Positions 1 through 7,936 of a stretch of 50,358 nucleotides of DNA are shown in pieces. Each line of letters begins with the position of its first letter. The stretch's first letter is position 1. The stretch is from NCBI RefSeq assembly GCF_014648115.1, contig NZ_BMQM01000025.1:1-50358 (forward strand), read 5' to 3'. The position numbers and the translations under genes are program-made. The notes below the pieces were generated by a model. The model ran no database searches and was not told the DNA's origin. It saw only the letters and a list, made by a program, of their open reading frames with translations. The stretch is from Deinococcus seoulensis. GTDB lineage: Bacteria; Deinococcota; Deinococci; Deinococcales; Deinococcaceae.

Positions 1-64
1 ACGCGAGAAAGCGAAAAGGGGAACTCCTTAGCGGGAAAAACGGTTCCAACTCTAGCGCGACCCC
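1..64. mobile_element. Tn3-family transposon end (inner side leaves window to the left)
   Basis: Positions 27-64 form a 38-bp terminal inverted repeat. Read on the minus strand it starts GGGGTC and ends CCCGCTAAG, which is the length and the GGGG...TAAG layout of Tn3-family ends. The GGGG outer edge is at 64, so the transposon body lies to the left and only 26 internal bases are present. A matching repeat lies at 50295-50332 in the opposite orientation. The five bases outside this end (TGTCC) differ from those outside the other end (TACAC), so the two ends do not bracket one simple 5-bp target duplication. Confidence 0.85.
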
Positions 65-212
65 TGTCCCTGAACTTCCCTGGAGGCATCACGGCTGCCA
101 GACTGTCCCTCATGGCGTCGGACCCTGCGGCGGCGGCTGAGCACCCGACTCCCGTCCACACGGCCCTTGCCCGTGACGGTCAGCGTGGGCAGGCCCGCTC
201 TGCGCCGCTGGA

Positions 213-1238
213 ATGGACCTGTACAGTGGTCGTGTGACTCCCCCAGTTCCCGCTGACGACGACAGATCCAACAAGAAAGACAAAGCCTGGAAGGACATCT
301 TTCTCAAAAGCGGCCTGCCACTGGAGCATTCGGTCGCCGGGGTCCTCAAACGCCTCGGTCTCATGGTGCAGGTCGAGTACAACTATGTCCGCCGGAACGA
401 GCGGAATGAGGACGTGACCTTCTCCGTCGACCTGCGCGCCGTCCACCGCGACCACCGCGACCTTCTGCTGTCCGCGTTGGTCGAATGCAAATACTGCTCG
501 CCCGGGACGCAATGGATCATGGTGCCCAACGAAGACGAAGCGCCGTTCAATCAGCACCGGCCCTCGTATTTTTATGGCATTGATCTGTTTGCCACGGAGA
601 GCCTGTTCACCCTGAAGACCTATGACCTGTACCCGCAGGAGTTGATGGTGCACCGCGGCGTGCAGATCGCCAGATGGGGGAACGTGGCCCCCGGCACGGT
701 CAGTGAAGCCGTCGCGCAGCTGCGGTACGCGGCGCTCGAACAGGACATCGAGTGGTCCGCCCAGCGGATCCGGGACGCGGAGCTGGCTGGCCCGGACGCC
801 CCGCGCCTCCCGTACGCCAGTGTCTGCCTGATCGTCACGACGGCCGAGATCCGTGTCCTCAAGCCCATGCTGTCGCTCGAAGCGTTCCAGAAGGCCGAAT
901 CGGCCGACGATGTCACCGTGCCGCAGCCCTACGTCTTCCTGCACTCCCGCCCGGACGGCATCTTCGAGCGTCAGGCCGTTCGCCGGATCCATGACGTGCT
1001 CAGTGACCAGGCCCTGACGGCAGTGCACGGGCCGGAGTTGCTCGCGCGGGTGCGGGCCTCGTCCGCGGTGACGGACCTGAAGAACTACACGCTCGGCGCG
1101 TCCCGCCTCCATCCCGATGTCTTCATCGTCGTTCAATACGACGCCCTCGAATCGGTGATGGCCAAGATTCTGGCGGACGCCGAGCGGCTCTCCATGCACA
1201 ATAAACACCTGACCTGGGACATCAGCAAGCGGAAGTGA
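213..1238 (+). CDS. Hypothetical protein with PD-(D/E)xK nuclease-like motif
   Basis: A 341-residue protein of unknown function. The N-terminal third carries the pattern of a restriction-endonuclease-like fold: Glu39 in a helix (LEHSV), Asp73 in a strand (FSVDL) and Glu91-x-Lys93 in the next strand (VECKY), preceded by a run of aliphatic residues. That spacing is typical of PD-(D/E)xK nucleases, but no sequence-specific family is recognised and the C-terminal two thirds show no known motif. There is no signal peptide or membrane segment. ATG 213 is used; GTG 234 is an in-frame alternative and neither has a strong ribosome site. It stands alone just inside the Tn3 end. A role in DNA or RNA cleavage is inference only. 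Confidence 0.75.
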   Translation: MDLYSGRVTPPVPADDDRSNKKDKAWKDIFLKSGLPLEHSVAGVLKRLGLMVQVEYNYVRRNERNEDVTFSVDLRAVHRDHRDLLLSALVECKYCSPGTQWIMVPNEDEAPFNQHRPSYFYGIDLFATESLFTLKTYDLYPQELMVHRGVQIARWGNVAPGTVSEAVAQLRYAALEQDIEWSAQRIRDAELAGPDAPRLPYASVCLIVTTAEIRVLKPMLSLEAFQKAESADDVTVPQPYVFLHSRPDGIFERQAVRRIHDVLSDQALTAVHGPELLARVRASSAVTDLKNYTLGASRLHPDVFIVVQYDALESVMAKILADAERLSMHNKHLTWDISKRK

Positions 1239-1375
1239 CGCCGCGCGGTCCCGCCCCCGGCCTGCCCCCACAGTTTGGCATCGTCTCGGTGGACGCCACG
1301 GCGTACGGAGCGTGCAGTTCGCCCGGCAGCGCAATCCTCACTGCCCACGACGGGCGTGGCCGATATGCTGCCCGT

Positions 1376-2281
1376 ATGCTCCGTCAGATTCGCATCATGG
1401 CCACAGCGGCCCTCTGCTGGGCGGCTTCGGCCTCAGCGACGCCAGCCAGTGACGCCAAAGTCACGCTCAACGGCGTGATCGACGGCGCCCGCAGCGTCAA
1501 GATCTCCGGCACGACGTACCTCCTCGTCACCCACCGCCCCTACGCCGGTGGACGGCAGAAGGTGACGGTGCTGAAACCGTTCGCCGGGAAGTACACGACC
1601 CTGTGGACCTCACCCAGGGACTACGGCGGCGGGTACGGGGACAGCATCCTCGGCACCGACCTCACCGACCTCAACCGTGACGGCGTCCCGGAGGTGTACC
1701 TCGCCGACGTCAACGCCGGCAATGCCAGTGGCGTGGAGACGTACACCCTGGTGGACCTGGCTACGAAAGCCTCGTACACCGTCGAGGTCTGGTTCGCCAC
1801 GAACGGCACACCGGGTCAGATTTCCATAGGGAAGTCCCTTGGAACCGCGAACGCCGCGTCCTTCCGGACGTACCTGGAAGCCAGGGTGGCGCGCAGCGAG
1901 GCACTGAAAGACACCCGGAATACCTTCGCGAAAGCCAGCGACGCGTGGTACGAGACGTACGGGACTTTCCTGAATCACGACACCTTCGACCCCGTGAAGA
2001 TCACCCCCATCACCGCGAAGTACGGGTCCAAACTGTGCACGCTCGATTCAGGCAGTGTGCTCGGGAAAGCCACGTTGAACGGAGTGGAGTACCGCAGCGT
2101 CTTCAAGTTCGGGGTGATGGCCTTTCATGCCGCAACAAAAACGTGCGCGGTCATCCTGGCCACCCCTGGAGATTCCCCTGATCAACTCAAGGTCATCGGC
2201 GGCGAGCTGCACATCCCCCTGGGCTACACCGGGAGCTCGGCCATCTGGAATCCACAGAAGCAGACCCTCCGCTGGAAGTAA
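1376..2281 (+). CDS. Secreted hypothetical protein with FG-GAP/VCBS-like calcium-binding motif
   Basis: 301 residues. The open frame reaches further upstream, but the ATG at 1376 gives a good Sec signal peptide (short basic start MLRQIR, hydrophobic stretch, ASA-type cleavage near residue 23), so this start was chosen. After about 80 residues comes the segment DLTDLNRDGVPEVYLADVNA, which fits the D-x-N-x-D-G-x-x-E loop of FG-GAP/VCBS repeats that bind calcium and build extracellular beta-propellers. Only one clear repeat is visible, too few for a whole propeller. Two cysteines near the C terminus could pair outside the cell. Export is well supported; function is unknown. Confidence 0.8.
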   Translation: MLRQIRIMATAALCWAASASATPASDAKVTLNGVIDGARSVKISGTTYLLVTHRPYAGGRQKVTVLKPFAGKYTTLWTSPRDYGGGYGDSILGTDLTDLNRDGVPEVYLADVNAGNASGVETYTLVDLATKASYTVEVWFATNGTPGQISIGKSLGTANAASFRTYLEARVARSEALKDTRNTFAKASDAWYETYGTFLNHDTFDPVKITPITAKYGSKLCTLDSGSVLGKATLNGVEYRSVFKFGVMAFHAATKTCAVILATPGDSPDQLKVIGGELHIPLGYTGSSAIWNPQKQTLRWK

Positions 2282-2381
2282 AGGGCCCCGCTTCCGTCGA
2301 TCAACAGATGGCGGTTGCGCCGAGTGGACGCGCACGAGGACGGGCAGGGTCACACGCGCGCCCGTCCCCACCGGTTGACGT

Positions 2382-3080
2382 TCAGGTTTTCGAGCGGCGC
2401 TGGGCCGCGCGCGTGGCGTGCCGCTCTGCCCGTTCGCGCTTGGCTTGGTCCTTGGCCAGCCACTCGGCCGCGCGGAGGACGTCCTCATGCAGCTGGAATT
2501 TGGGCGCAGGTTGACCAGAACGCAGGAACACCACGTAGTTCTCACGGTTGGTCTGCCGGTGTCCCGCGTAGCAACTCTCATACCGGATGGCGTCGAATCC
2601 CGCCTCATAGGCCGCCTTTCCGATGTCATGCGTGGGCACGCGCACGACCTTGACCTGTCGGTGCGGGTCCGCCTTGGACTTGGCCAGCTCTTCCAGCTGC
2701 GCGCCGTACTCGACACGCCACTGACCGGTCAGTTCCGCCACGGTCGTCCCCAGGGCCTGTTGGTTCTCCCGGCGGGTCAGGTCAAGGACCCGCCGGACGT
2801 CCACGTCGACCGGCAGGATCGCGGTGGCCGGAATGACGTCCATGTGGAACTCATGCCGGTACTGCTGGTTCGCTTCGACCATCGCCAGGTCCGGGGTGAC
2901 CGCCATGTACAGCGCCTCGGTCAGGCCGGGCGGGCCGTAGCGGTTGGCGGCCCTCAGGGCGCTCACACCACTGGTCAGGGACGAGAGGTATTGCAAGTTG
3001 ACGGCACGGTAGAGCGTGCCCCGGAAGGTCTCCGGTGGGCACGCTTGAAGGGCCTCAGCGAGTTGGTCGGCGGGCAGCAT
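2382..3080 (-). CDS. RES-domain toxin of a type II toxin-antitoxin pair
   Basis: 232 residues. The N-terminal half is a RES domain: Arg in TLYRAV, the segment RYGPPGLTEALYMAV matching the family's G-R-W-x-x-x-G block, and Glu in DLAMVE. RES toxins degrade or modify NAD+ and arrest growth unless bound by the partner antitoxin. The ATG overlaps the stop codon of the upstream antitoxin gene (TGATG on the minus strand), which implies translational coupling and fixes the start. The C-terminal 70 residues, rich in Arg, Lys and Ala, extend past the usual RES core. Family assignment is firm; activity on NAD+ is inferred from characterised members. Confidence 0.85.
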   Translation of the reverse strand: MLPADQLAEALQACPPETFRGTLYRAVNLQYLSSLTSGVSALRAANRYGPPGLTEALYMAVTPDLAMVEANQQYRHEFHMDVIPATAILPVDVDVRRVLDLTRRENQQALGTTVAELTGQWRVEYGAQLEELAKSKADPHRQVKVVRVPTHDIGKAAYEAGFDAIRYESCYAGHRQTNRENYVVFLRSGQPAPKFQLHEDVLRAAEWLAKDQAKRERAERHATRAAQRRSKT

Positions 3081-3349
3081 CAGACCCCGGCGATGTTCAT
3101 CAGGATGCTCAGGGCGTCTCGCCCCTTGTTCCGCTTCACCGCTTCGCGCGGCGTGATGTTGCCCAGCAGGGGATTGGACCGCTCCATCCAGGCCGTGGCG
3201 AGCTTCGGACTTCCCGTGATCCGCACCGCTTCACGCTGCAGGAACGTTTCGTCGATGGTTCCCAGCGCGGTCACCTTGGGCTTGCCCTTCGTCTGGATGC
3301 GCAGCCCAACGACACGCGACTTCTTGGAGGATCGTTTCAGTCTGGACAT
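3080..3349 (-). CDS. Xre/MbcA/ParS-type antitoxin (DUF2384)
   Basis: 89 residues starting MSRLKRSS. An upstream in-frame ATG at 3412 exists, but the start at 3349 has AGGAG five bases ahead of it and gives the length expected of a short antitoxin. The C-terminal region, ATAWMERSNPLLGN then TPREAVKRNKGRDAL, is the toxin-binding domain of the Xre/MbcA/ParS family (W-M-x-x-x-N-P-x-L, with x-P-x-x-x hydrophobic). It should neutralise the RES toxin by plugging its active site and repress the operon. The usual N-terminal HTH is short or divergent here. The stop overlaps the toxin start by one base. Confidence 0.85.
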   Translation of the reverse strand: MSRLKRSSKKSRVVGLRIQTKGKPKVTALGTIDETFLQREAVRITGSPKLATAWMERSNPLLGNITPREAVKRNKGRDALSILMNIAGV

Positions 3350-3511
3350 ACTCAGTCTCCTTCGACAGAGTGTGACATACCGGGCTGCCGCGCATGGAAA
3401 GCCGCCTTTCATTGCTGGGGGGATGCGGGTGGGTGGGACAAACTGGCTCGGGCGTGAAGTGGGGCGTCTCGCGCTGTGCGGCGCAGCACACGAGGCTCCT
3501 CCCCACTCCGG

Positions 3512-3823
3512 TCAGGGGGCGGCGCGGCGCACTGCACGAGCCCCAGGGTCCGGGATGTCCTCGGGGCAGAGCTGCACGAACACCACGTCCAGCCAGTACT
3601 CCGCGTCGTCGACGCTCCGCCCGTCCGCAATCAGTTCGTCCCGCCACGCGGCCCAGACTTCGGCGCGGAGGTCCTCGTCGCAGCCCAGGCGGTCGGCGAT
3701 CTCCGCGCGGGTCTGCACGTCCGGCCCATCCGCGTCCTCGCCCTGGTCAGCCCGCCACGCCGTGTCCAGCAGATCCGCGATTTCCACGGGGGTGAGGTCT
3801 CGCACGTCCATGGCCCGCACCAT
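3512..3823 (-). CDS. Small acidic hypothetical protein
   Basis: 103 residues, strongly acidic, with predicted helices (DLTPVEIADLLDTAWRAD and TRAEIADRLGCDEDL). Codon use has the high third-position GC of neighbouring real genes. Met5 at 3811 is an alternative start. It lies upstream of the RES/Xre pair on the same strand with a gap of about 160 bases, so it is probably a separate unit. No family is recognised; the second helix resembles the recognition region of small HTH proteins, but not enough for a call. Confidence 0.55.
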   Translation of the reverse strand: MVRAMDVRDLTPVEIADLLDTAWRADQGEDADGPDVQTRAEIADRLGCDEDLRAEVWAAWRDELIADGRSVDDAEYWLDVVFVQLCPEDIPDPGARAVRRAAP

Positions 3824-3968
3824 ACGCTGTAGGCCTGCGCGTCATCCACGGGCGGGTCGCCGCGGTCGGCGTCCGGCACGGAGGCACAGCAGGACCGGAG
3901 TGCCTTGCCGTGGGGTTCGCGGCGGACTGTCACAGCGCTCGAGGGGGGTGTTCGCCTAAGATCCCGGC

Positions 3969-4154
3969 ATGACTGACGCCCCCCGATCGGAACTCTGGCT
4001 GGTCCTTGAACGCAATCTGAACACGAACGATGAGCGGCCGTGTTCGGCGCCGCTCTCCTGGGAGATGGCCTACTCGGTGAAGGAGGAAGCTGAGCGGGCG
4101 GAACGGACCGAAGGGGGCCAGCACACGTACCAACTCGAGCGCGCCCGGGACTGA
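3969..4154 (+). CDS. Small hypothetical protein
   Basis: 61 residues, charged, with no known motif. Codon use is GC3-rich like the surrounding genes. There is no clear Shine-Dalgarno sequence before ATG 3969. It ends just before the mobile repeat at 4201. It could be a real small plasmid gene or a chance frame. Confidence 0.35.
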   Translation: MTDAPRSELWLVLERNLNTNDERPCSAPLSWEMAYSVKEEAERAERTEGGQHTYQLERARD

Positions 4155-4200
4155 GGGCGTTCCCCGGTCCTGCTGTCCTGGAGGGGCCCTCGCGGGTGGT

Positions 4201-4471
4201 CGCGTTGTAGCCTCAATCGCCCGAAAACCCCCGTTAAGGTCACACGGGTGATCTGAAGAGTTCGCAGAATGGCCATACTGCGAACTTTTCTGCGGTTTTG
4301 CTGGTTTGCAGCGAGTTCTACTGGCGCTCAATGGGGAAAAGTTCGGGGTCAGATCGAAAGTACGAACTTCTCCCTCGCCCTCTGAACATTCTTGACTATC
4401 CGCGTCCATACCGACTGGAACGGCATCAAAGCTCTTAACGGGGGTTTTCGGGCGATCGAGGTTATAACGCG
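4201..4471. mobile_element. 271-bp non-coding element with 38-bp inverted ends (MITE-like)
   Basis: The left end 4201-4238 and the right end 4434-4471 are imperfect 38-bp inverted repeats, both containing the core GCCCGAAAACCCCCGTTAAG. The interior holds a hairpin (GTTCGCAG...CTGCGAAC around 4259-4284) and no gene. Part of the left half recurs inverted at 46935-47000 and 47108-47122, so this is a repeated element. It looks like a short derivative of an insertion sequence moved in trans. The parent is not present and was not identified. Confidence 0.75.
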
Positions 4472-4506
4472 GTATTCCCCAGCGTCCACCGAAGGACTAA
4501 TACGGA

Positions 4507-4632
4507 CTCGGATTGAACGGCTTTATAAGCCATTCAATCCGAGCGGATGCGAGTAGGAGAGAAACGGATTCCGGACGTGGAGTTGGCAGATCGGTGGTGT
4601 TCCGATCTGCCAACGAAATAAACGGAATCCGT
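4507..4632. repeat. Hairpin-rich small non-coding repeat
   Basis: Two stacked palindromes. At 4507-4543, CTCGGATTGAA pairs with TTCAATCCGAG and encloses GGCTT/AAGCC. At 4564-4632, ACGGATTCC pairs with GGAATCCGT and encloses a perfect 13-bp stem (4582-4594 with 4602-4614, 7-base loop). No gene lies in 4472-4711. This matches the style of the small non-coding repeats described in Deinococcus genomes. The label rests on structure and memory, not on an alignment. Confidence 0.6.
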
Positions 4633-4711
4633 ATCACTGGCATGAGCAGCGTACGGACGACCAGTCATTCGTTTGGCCGCGAGGGTGCCCGTCTCTCTCG
4701 TGCGATATTCG

Positions 4712-5779
4712 TCAGTCCACATCGAGAGTCTTGAACGGCCCCAGGAATTTGACGCCGTCCATATGCACCATATGACTGGGGTTCTCAGCAATCCACACTT
4801 CCGATTCCCAGGCGATCTCCTTCTTACGGAGCCAGATCCCGAACGTGTCTATGTCGAGGAACGCGGTCACGTACACCACGCCAGCCACGTTGCTCTGCTT
4901 GGCCAGCTGCTCCAACTTTAGTAGACGGGCGGGCGAGATAGGGCCGAAAGAATGGACGGCCTCGATGAAGTACAGCCAGTTCTTCTCGCTGGAGTAGGCC
5001 ACCACGTCAGGCAGTTCCGTGTCACGCGAGATGACCGGGAAACCGAGCTCAGCGAAGGTGGTGTCGTCGCGGTAGAGGAAGCGTTCCGTTGCGCTGCCGA
5101 CGTACAGCACCTTGGCGCCGTAGCCGTACCTGGGCAGGAACTCCGTGATGATCTGGACGATCAGCTCGTTGTGCGGCCCGGTACCAAGCACCGTATGGAT
5201 CTGCTCGACCAGCTGTTCTGCATTCTCGATGACCGTGACCTTCTTCTGACCCAGCGGCTCCAGGCGATCCCGCAGCAGGGTGTGGGTGCGGGCGTAGGTT
5301 TCGACGGCATCTGACCACCCTGTCGTACCGTAAGCCGCCAGGAGCGCGGCGAATTCCGCATCAAGCGTGTAGCCACGGGTCGGATTGTTGGGGTCGGCCG
5401 CATCCTTTGACTTCATGACCACCCCGCCCAGGACGGGAAGCTCCAGATCTTTCCGGCGGATGTCGTCGTAGGACCCACGCGAGATGTTCTCGCCATAGTG
5501 CTCGTTGATGTACTCGATGATGTCTCGGGTTCGTAACTCGTAGCGGTGCGCCTTAGTCTTGGCCTTCTTGAAATCACCAACGGTCTTGATGTCACCGCAG
5601 GCCAGCACAGCCAAGGCGACCCGCTCCAGCCTCCGTCCGGTCAGGTATCCGAGCGGAATCCCGGCTGCATCCAGCACTTGGAGCATGGCGTTGATGGTCT
5701 GCTGAGCTTCCGGCGTCTTCGCCTTGAACTCCTTGTGGACCTTGGAGCGGTTCAGAAGTTGCGGCGTTTCAGAGGTCAT
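4712..5779 (-). CDS. Type II restriction endonuclease, BsuBI/PstI family
   Basis: 355 residues. The C-terminal half fits the BsuBI/PstI family: an LPDVVAYS strand with the active-site Asp, then FIEAVHSFGPIS, KLEQLAKQ, VYVTAFLDIDTF, EVWIAENPSHMVHMDG and a terminal FLGP. The N-terminal part is the family's helical DNA-recognition domain. Founding members cut CTGCAG; the site of this copy cannot be read from sequence. It follows the methyltransferase gene by 13 bases on the same strand, with CAGGGG just ahead of the ATG, so the two form one operon with the protective enzyme made first. Length and motifs look intact. Confidence 0.9.
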   Translation of the reverse strand: MTSETPQLLNRSKVHKEFKAKTPEAQQTINAMLQVLDAAGIPLGYLTGRRLERVALAVLACGDIKTVGDFKKAKTKAHRYELRTRDIIEYINEHYGENISRGSYDDIRRKDLELPVLGGVVMKSKDAADPNNPTRGYTLDAEFAALLAAYGTTGWSDAVETYARTHTLLRDRLEPLGQKKVTVIENAEQLVEQIHTVLGTGPHNELIVQIITEFLPRYGYGAKVLYVGSATERFLYRDDTTFAELGFPVISRDTELPDVVAYSSEKNWLYFIEAVHSFGPISPARLLKLEQLAKQSNVAGVVYVTAFLDIDTFGIWLRKKEIAWESEVWIAENPSHMVHMDGVKFLGPFKTLDVD

Positions 5780-5792
5780 GCCCCTGTTTTAC

Positions 5793-6821
5793 TCAAATCA
5801 GCACCGGCTGTGGGGCGAAAAGCAGCGGCTGGGCTTCAGGCTTGGCTTGTAGTCCCTGTGGATCGTCAAGGTGTCGCCGGATGCTCTGCGCCAGGTGGAA
5901 GGCCAGCAAGGGCGGAACGGCGTTACCAATCTGGTTGTACCGCTCGGTCTCGTTGCCGATGAACTGGAAGTCGTCCGGGAAGCTCTGGAGTCGGGCAGCT
6001 TCCTGATGCAGGAGGCGACGACGACGACCGTCCGGCAGTCGGACTCGCATCATGTCCCCGGTCGCCCCTGCCAGATTCCGGCACGTCAAAGTGCGAGAAG
6101 GGCGGTCCAGGTGCAGGTCACGCGGAGTGACGCACTTGGATGCCGCCTCGTAGCGGGCAACGTAGCCGTCCATGCTGGCCGTGAGGAACTTGGACTCAGG
6201 CGGAGTCAGGAACGCCATGTCCTCGATGGCCGCGCCAGCAGTGACCTTATGAAGCTCAGGCTCCGGCCATTGAAACTTGCCACGGTGCCCGATCACGAAT
6301 AGCCGCTCGCGGTTCTGGGGGACCCCATAGTTCACAGCGTTCAGCAGCTTCCACTCAACGGTGTAGCCAAGGTCGCGCAGCTGCTGAACGATCATGTCCA
6401 GGTACCAGTGATTCCGGTACATCAGCCCACGGACGTTCTCGAACATCAGCACCTGCGGTTGAACCTGCTTCACTGCGGCCAGGAAAGCCGGGAAGCCGTC
6501 ACGAGGATCACCGAAACCCAGCTGCTTCCCACCTACGCTGAACGGTTGGCAAGGTGGCCCGCCAATCACGACCTGAGCCGCAGGGAAGTGCGTATCGGCA
6601 TCCAGCGTGGCGGTGATGCACTCACCGTGCAGATTGGCGTTATAGGTGGCCGCCGCGGCCTTGTCCTTCTCGTATCCCAACGTCTGAAATCCTGCTGCTT
6701 CGAAACCGAGACCCAGACCACCAGCACCAGCGAACAAGTCCAACACCAGTGGATCATGTGGGGGCTGTGGGTGCATCAGGCTGTTGATGCGCTCCACGTA
6801 AGACGACATGAGCGACATCAT
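5793..6821 (-). CDS. DNA (cytosine-5) methyltransferase
   Basis: 342 residues with the m5C methyltransferase motifs in order: motif I DLFAGAGGLGLGF (28-40, AdoMet binding), motif IV GGPPCQPFS with catalytic Cys91, motif VI ENVRG, motif VIII QNRERLF, and motif X GNAVPPLLA near the C terminus. It methylates the target cytosine and protects host DNA from the partner endonuclease. The target-recognition region lies between motifs VIII and IX and is short. Two more Met codons lie close to the start and no strong ribosome site separates them. Pairing a BsuBI/PstI-type endonuclease with an m5C enzyme is worth noting, because the best-known members use N6-adenine methyltransferases. Confidence 0.93.
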   Translation of the reverse strand: MMSLMSSYVERINSLMHPQPPHDPLVLDLFAGAGGLGLGFEAAGFQTLGYEKDKAAAATYNANLHGECITATLDADTHFPAAQVVIGGPPCQPFSVGGKQLGFGDPRDGFPAFLAAVKQVQPQVLMFENVRGLMYRNHWYLDMIVQQLRDLGYTVEWKLLNAVNYGVPQNRERLFVIGHRGKFQWPEPELHKVTAGAAIEDMAFLTPPESKFLTASMDGYVARYEAASKCVTPRDLHLDRPSRTLTCRNLAGATGDMMRVRLPDGRRRRLLHQEAARLQSFPDDFQFIGNETERYNQIGNAVPPLLAFHLAQSIRRHLDDPQGLQAKPEAQPLLFAPQPVLI

Positions 6822-7181
6822 AGTGACTTTGCGCTATCAGGAACCTGCCATTACATCCCGTCTCCATGCAGGGGGATCGCTACGCCTCGCCTGAGAGGTG
6901 TTCGCCGAGTTCCAGGTGGTCACTCCGCCAAGGCTTTCAGAAGCTTAAGAAGACGCATCCGCCGAAACCCTACCCTCTTCCGCTGAGTCGCCGGTGTCCA
7001 TGACAACTGCGGCATCGGATCATCCGACACCTGAACATCTCGCCTGCCACCTATCATCCGGACACCCGGTTGGCTCACCCAATCACTGTCGATATCCAGG
7101 CAAAGCCGTCCCGCACATGCGGCATCGCGTTCGAGCCGGCAGGCATACGCTGAGCCGAAGACCAATTCAACGGAGGCGAGC
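6822..7181. other. Intergenic stretch without recognisable gene
   Basis: About 360 bases upstream of the restriction-modification operon and of a short frame that starts at 7182. No open frame shows consistent codon bias or a known motif. The promoter for the methyltransferase operon must lie here, but no convincing -35/-10 pair was picked out. The right end contains GGAGG at 7170-7180, the ribosome site for the next gene. Confidence 0.5.
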
Positions 7182-7389
7182 ATGGGAAAGATCCGGTTCC
7201 GGAAGACCATCAGCATCGGCGGATTGAGCTACCAGCGCACCCTGAGCAGTGGCCAGTCCAGACGCCCGCAGGGACAGGCGGCACCCCAACCCAGCCCCCC
7301 GGCGCGGCCTCGCGTGGTGGACCTGGGCACTGATTGTGCTTTTCGGCCTGAGCCTCCTGAACGGCCTCATGGCGCTGCTCGGTGGGTAA
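7182..7389 (+). pseudogene. Frameshifted small membrane-anchored protein (DUF4236-like start)
   Basis: The frame opens with ATG 7182 behind a strong GGAGG and reads MGKIRFRKTISIGGLSYQR, resembling the start of DUF4236-type proteins (FRFRKS...). At the six-C run near 7295-7300 the coding signal moves to the next frame, which reads AWWTWALIVLFGLSLLNGLM and then LGG-stop at 7389, a clear transmembrane helix. The original frame instead runs on with non-coding character. A one-base length change in the C run would join the halves into a protein of about 68 residues. It is broken, or the base count is a sequencing artefact. Confidence 0.6.
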
Positions 7390-7509
7390 GGTCTAGATCT
7401 ACCCCCAAGACGGAAGGCTTATACCATAAGCATTCACAGCTCAGAAACAGCACGATTCAGCCAATCAAACCATGAAATAGTATCCACTAGGTATGTGGTA
7501 TTCTGAACC

Positions 7510-7776
7510 ATGCAGCCATCTCTAAGGGTACTTGGTGTCGTACTGAACATCTTTATGGCGGGTCTTGGCTTCTTGTTCGCCCCTAAAGGTAAAAAGACCA
7601 GGGGAATCGCATGGTTTGGCGGTTGGCTTTTAGGAAACCTTGTTATTCCAGTATTGTTCAGTATGGAAGGCAACGGTTTTTCAATACTTTGGAATGTATT
7701 CACGAATATCGCCAGCGCGATTGACTTCTTCGGAATTACTAAAGTCCACCCGACAGGCTTTTCACGCAGAAAGTAA
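7510..7776 (+). CDS. Small integral membrane protein
   Basis: 88 residues with two or three hydrophobic segments (about 6-24, 32-52 and 58-75) separated by the basic loop PKGKKTRG, and a basic tail (FSRRK). The DNA is clearly more AT-rich than its surroundings, which suggests recent arrival. No ribosome site is obvious before ATG 7510. No family is recognised. The basic loop predicts that the first hairpin has its turn in the cytoplasm. Confidence 0.65.
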   Translation: MQPSLRVLGVVLNIFMAGLGFLFAPKGKKTRGIAWFGGWLLGNLVIPVLFSMEGNGFSILWNVFTNIASAIDFFGITKVHPTGFSRRK

Positions 7777-7936
7777 ATTCCCAGAGGCAATAGCTCGGCC
7801 GTGCTTTCGGCGGGGATGAGGCTGTCGGACAAGTCGGATGACTGGCCGTCCACCAGAAACACGCCCAGGACATAGCTGCCTCCAGCTGAGCAAGAACGAG
7901 ACAGGGCAGACGCGCACCACCCGGTACAGTGCAACC

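Noticed and set aside
2418..3959. A 513-codon plus-strand frame opposite the RES/Xre pair
   Set aside because: The minus strand holds a recognisable toxin-antitoxin pair with overlapping start and stop; the plus frame has no known domain.
7790..7934. Minus-strand reading VLGVFLVDGQSSDLSDSLIP before the 7937 gene
   Set aside because: It looks faintly coding but has no start, no ribosome site and no recognisable family, and it runs into the AT-rich 7510 gene on the other strand. It may be a relic but cannot be supported.
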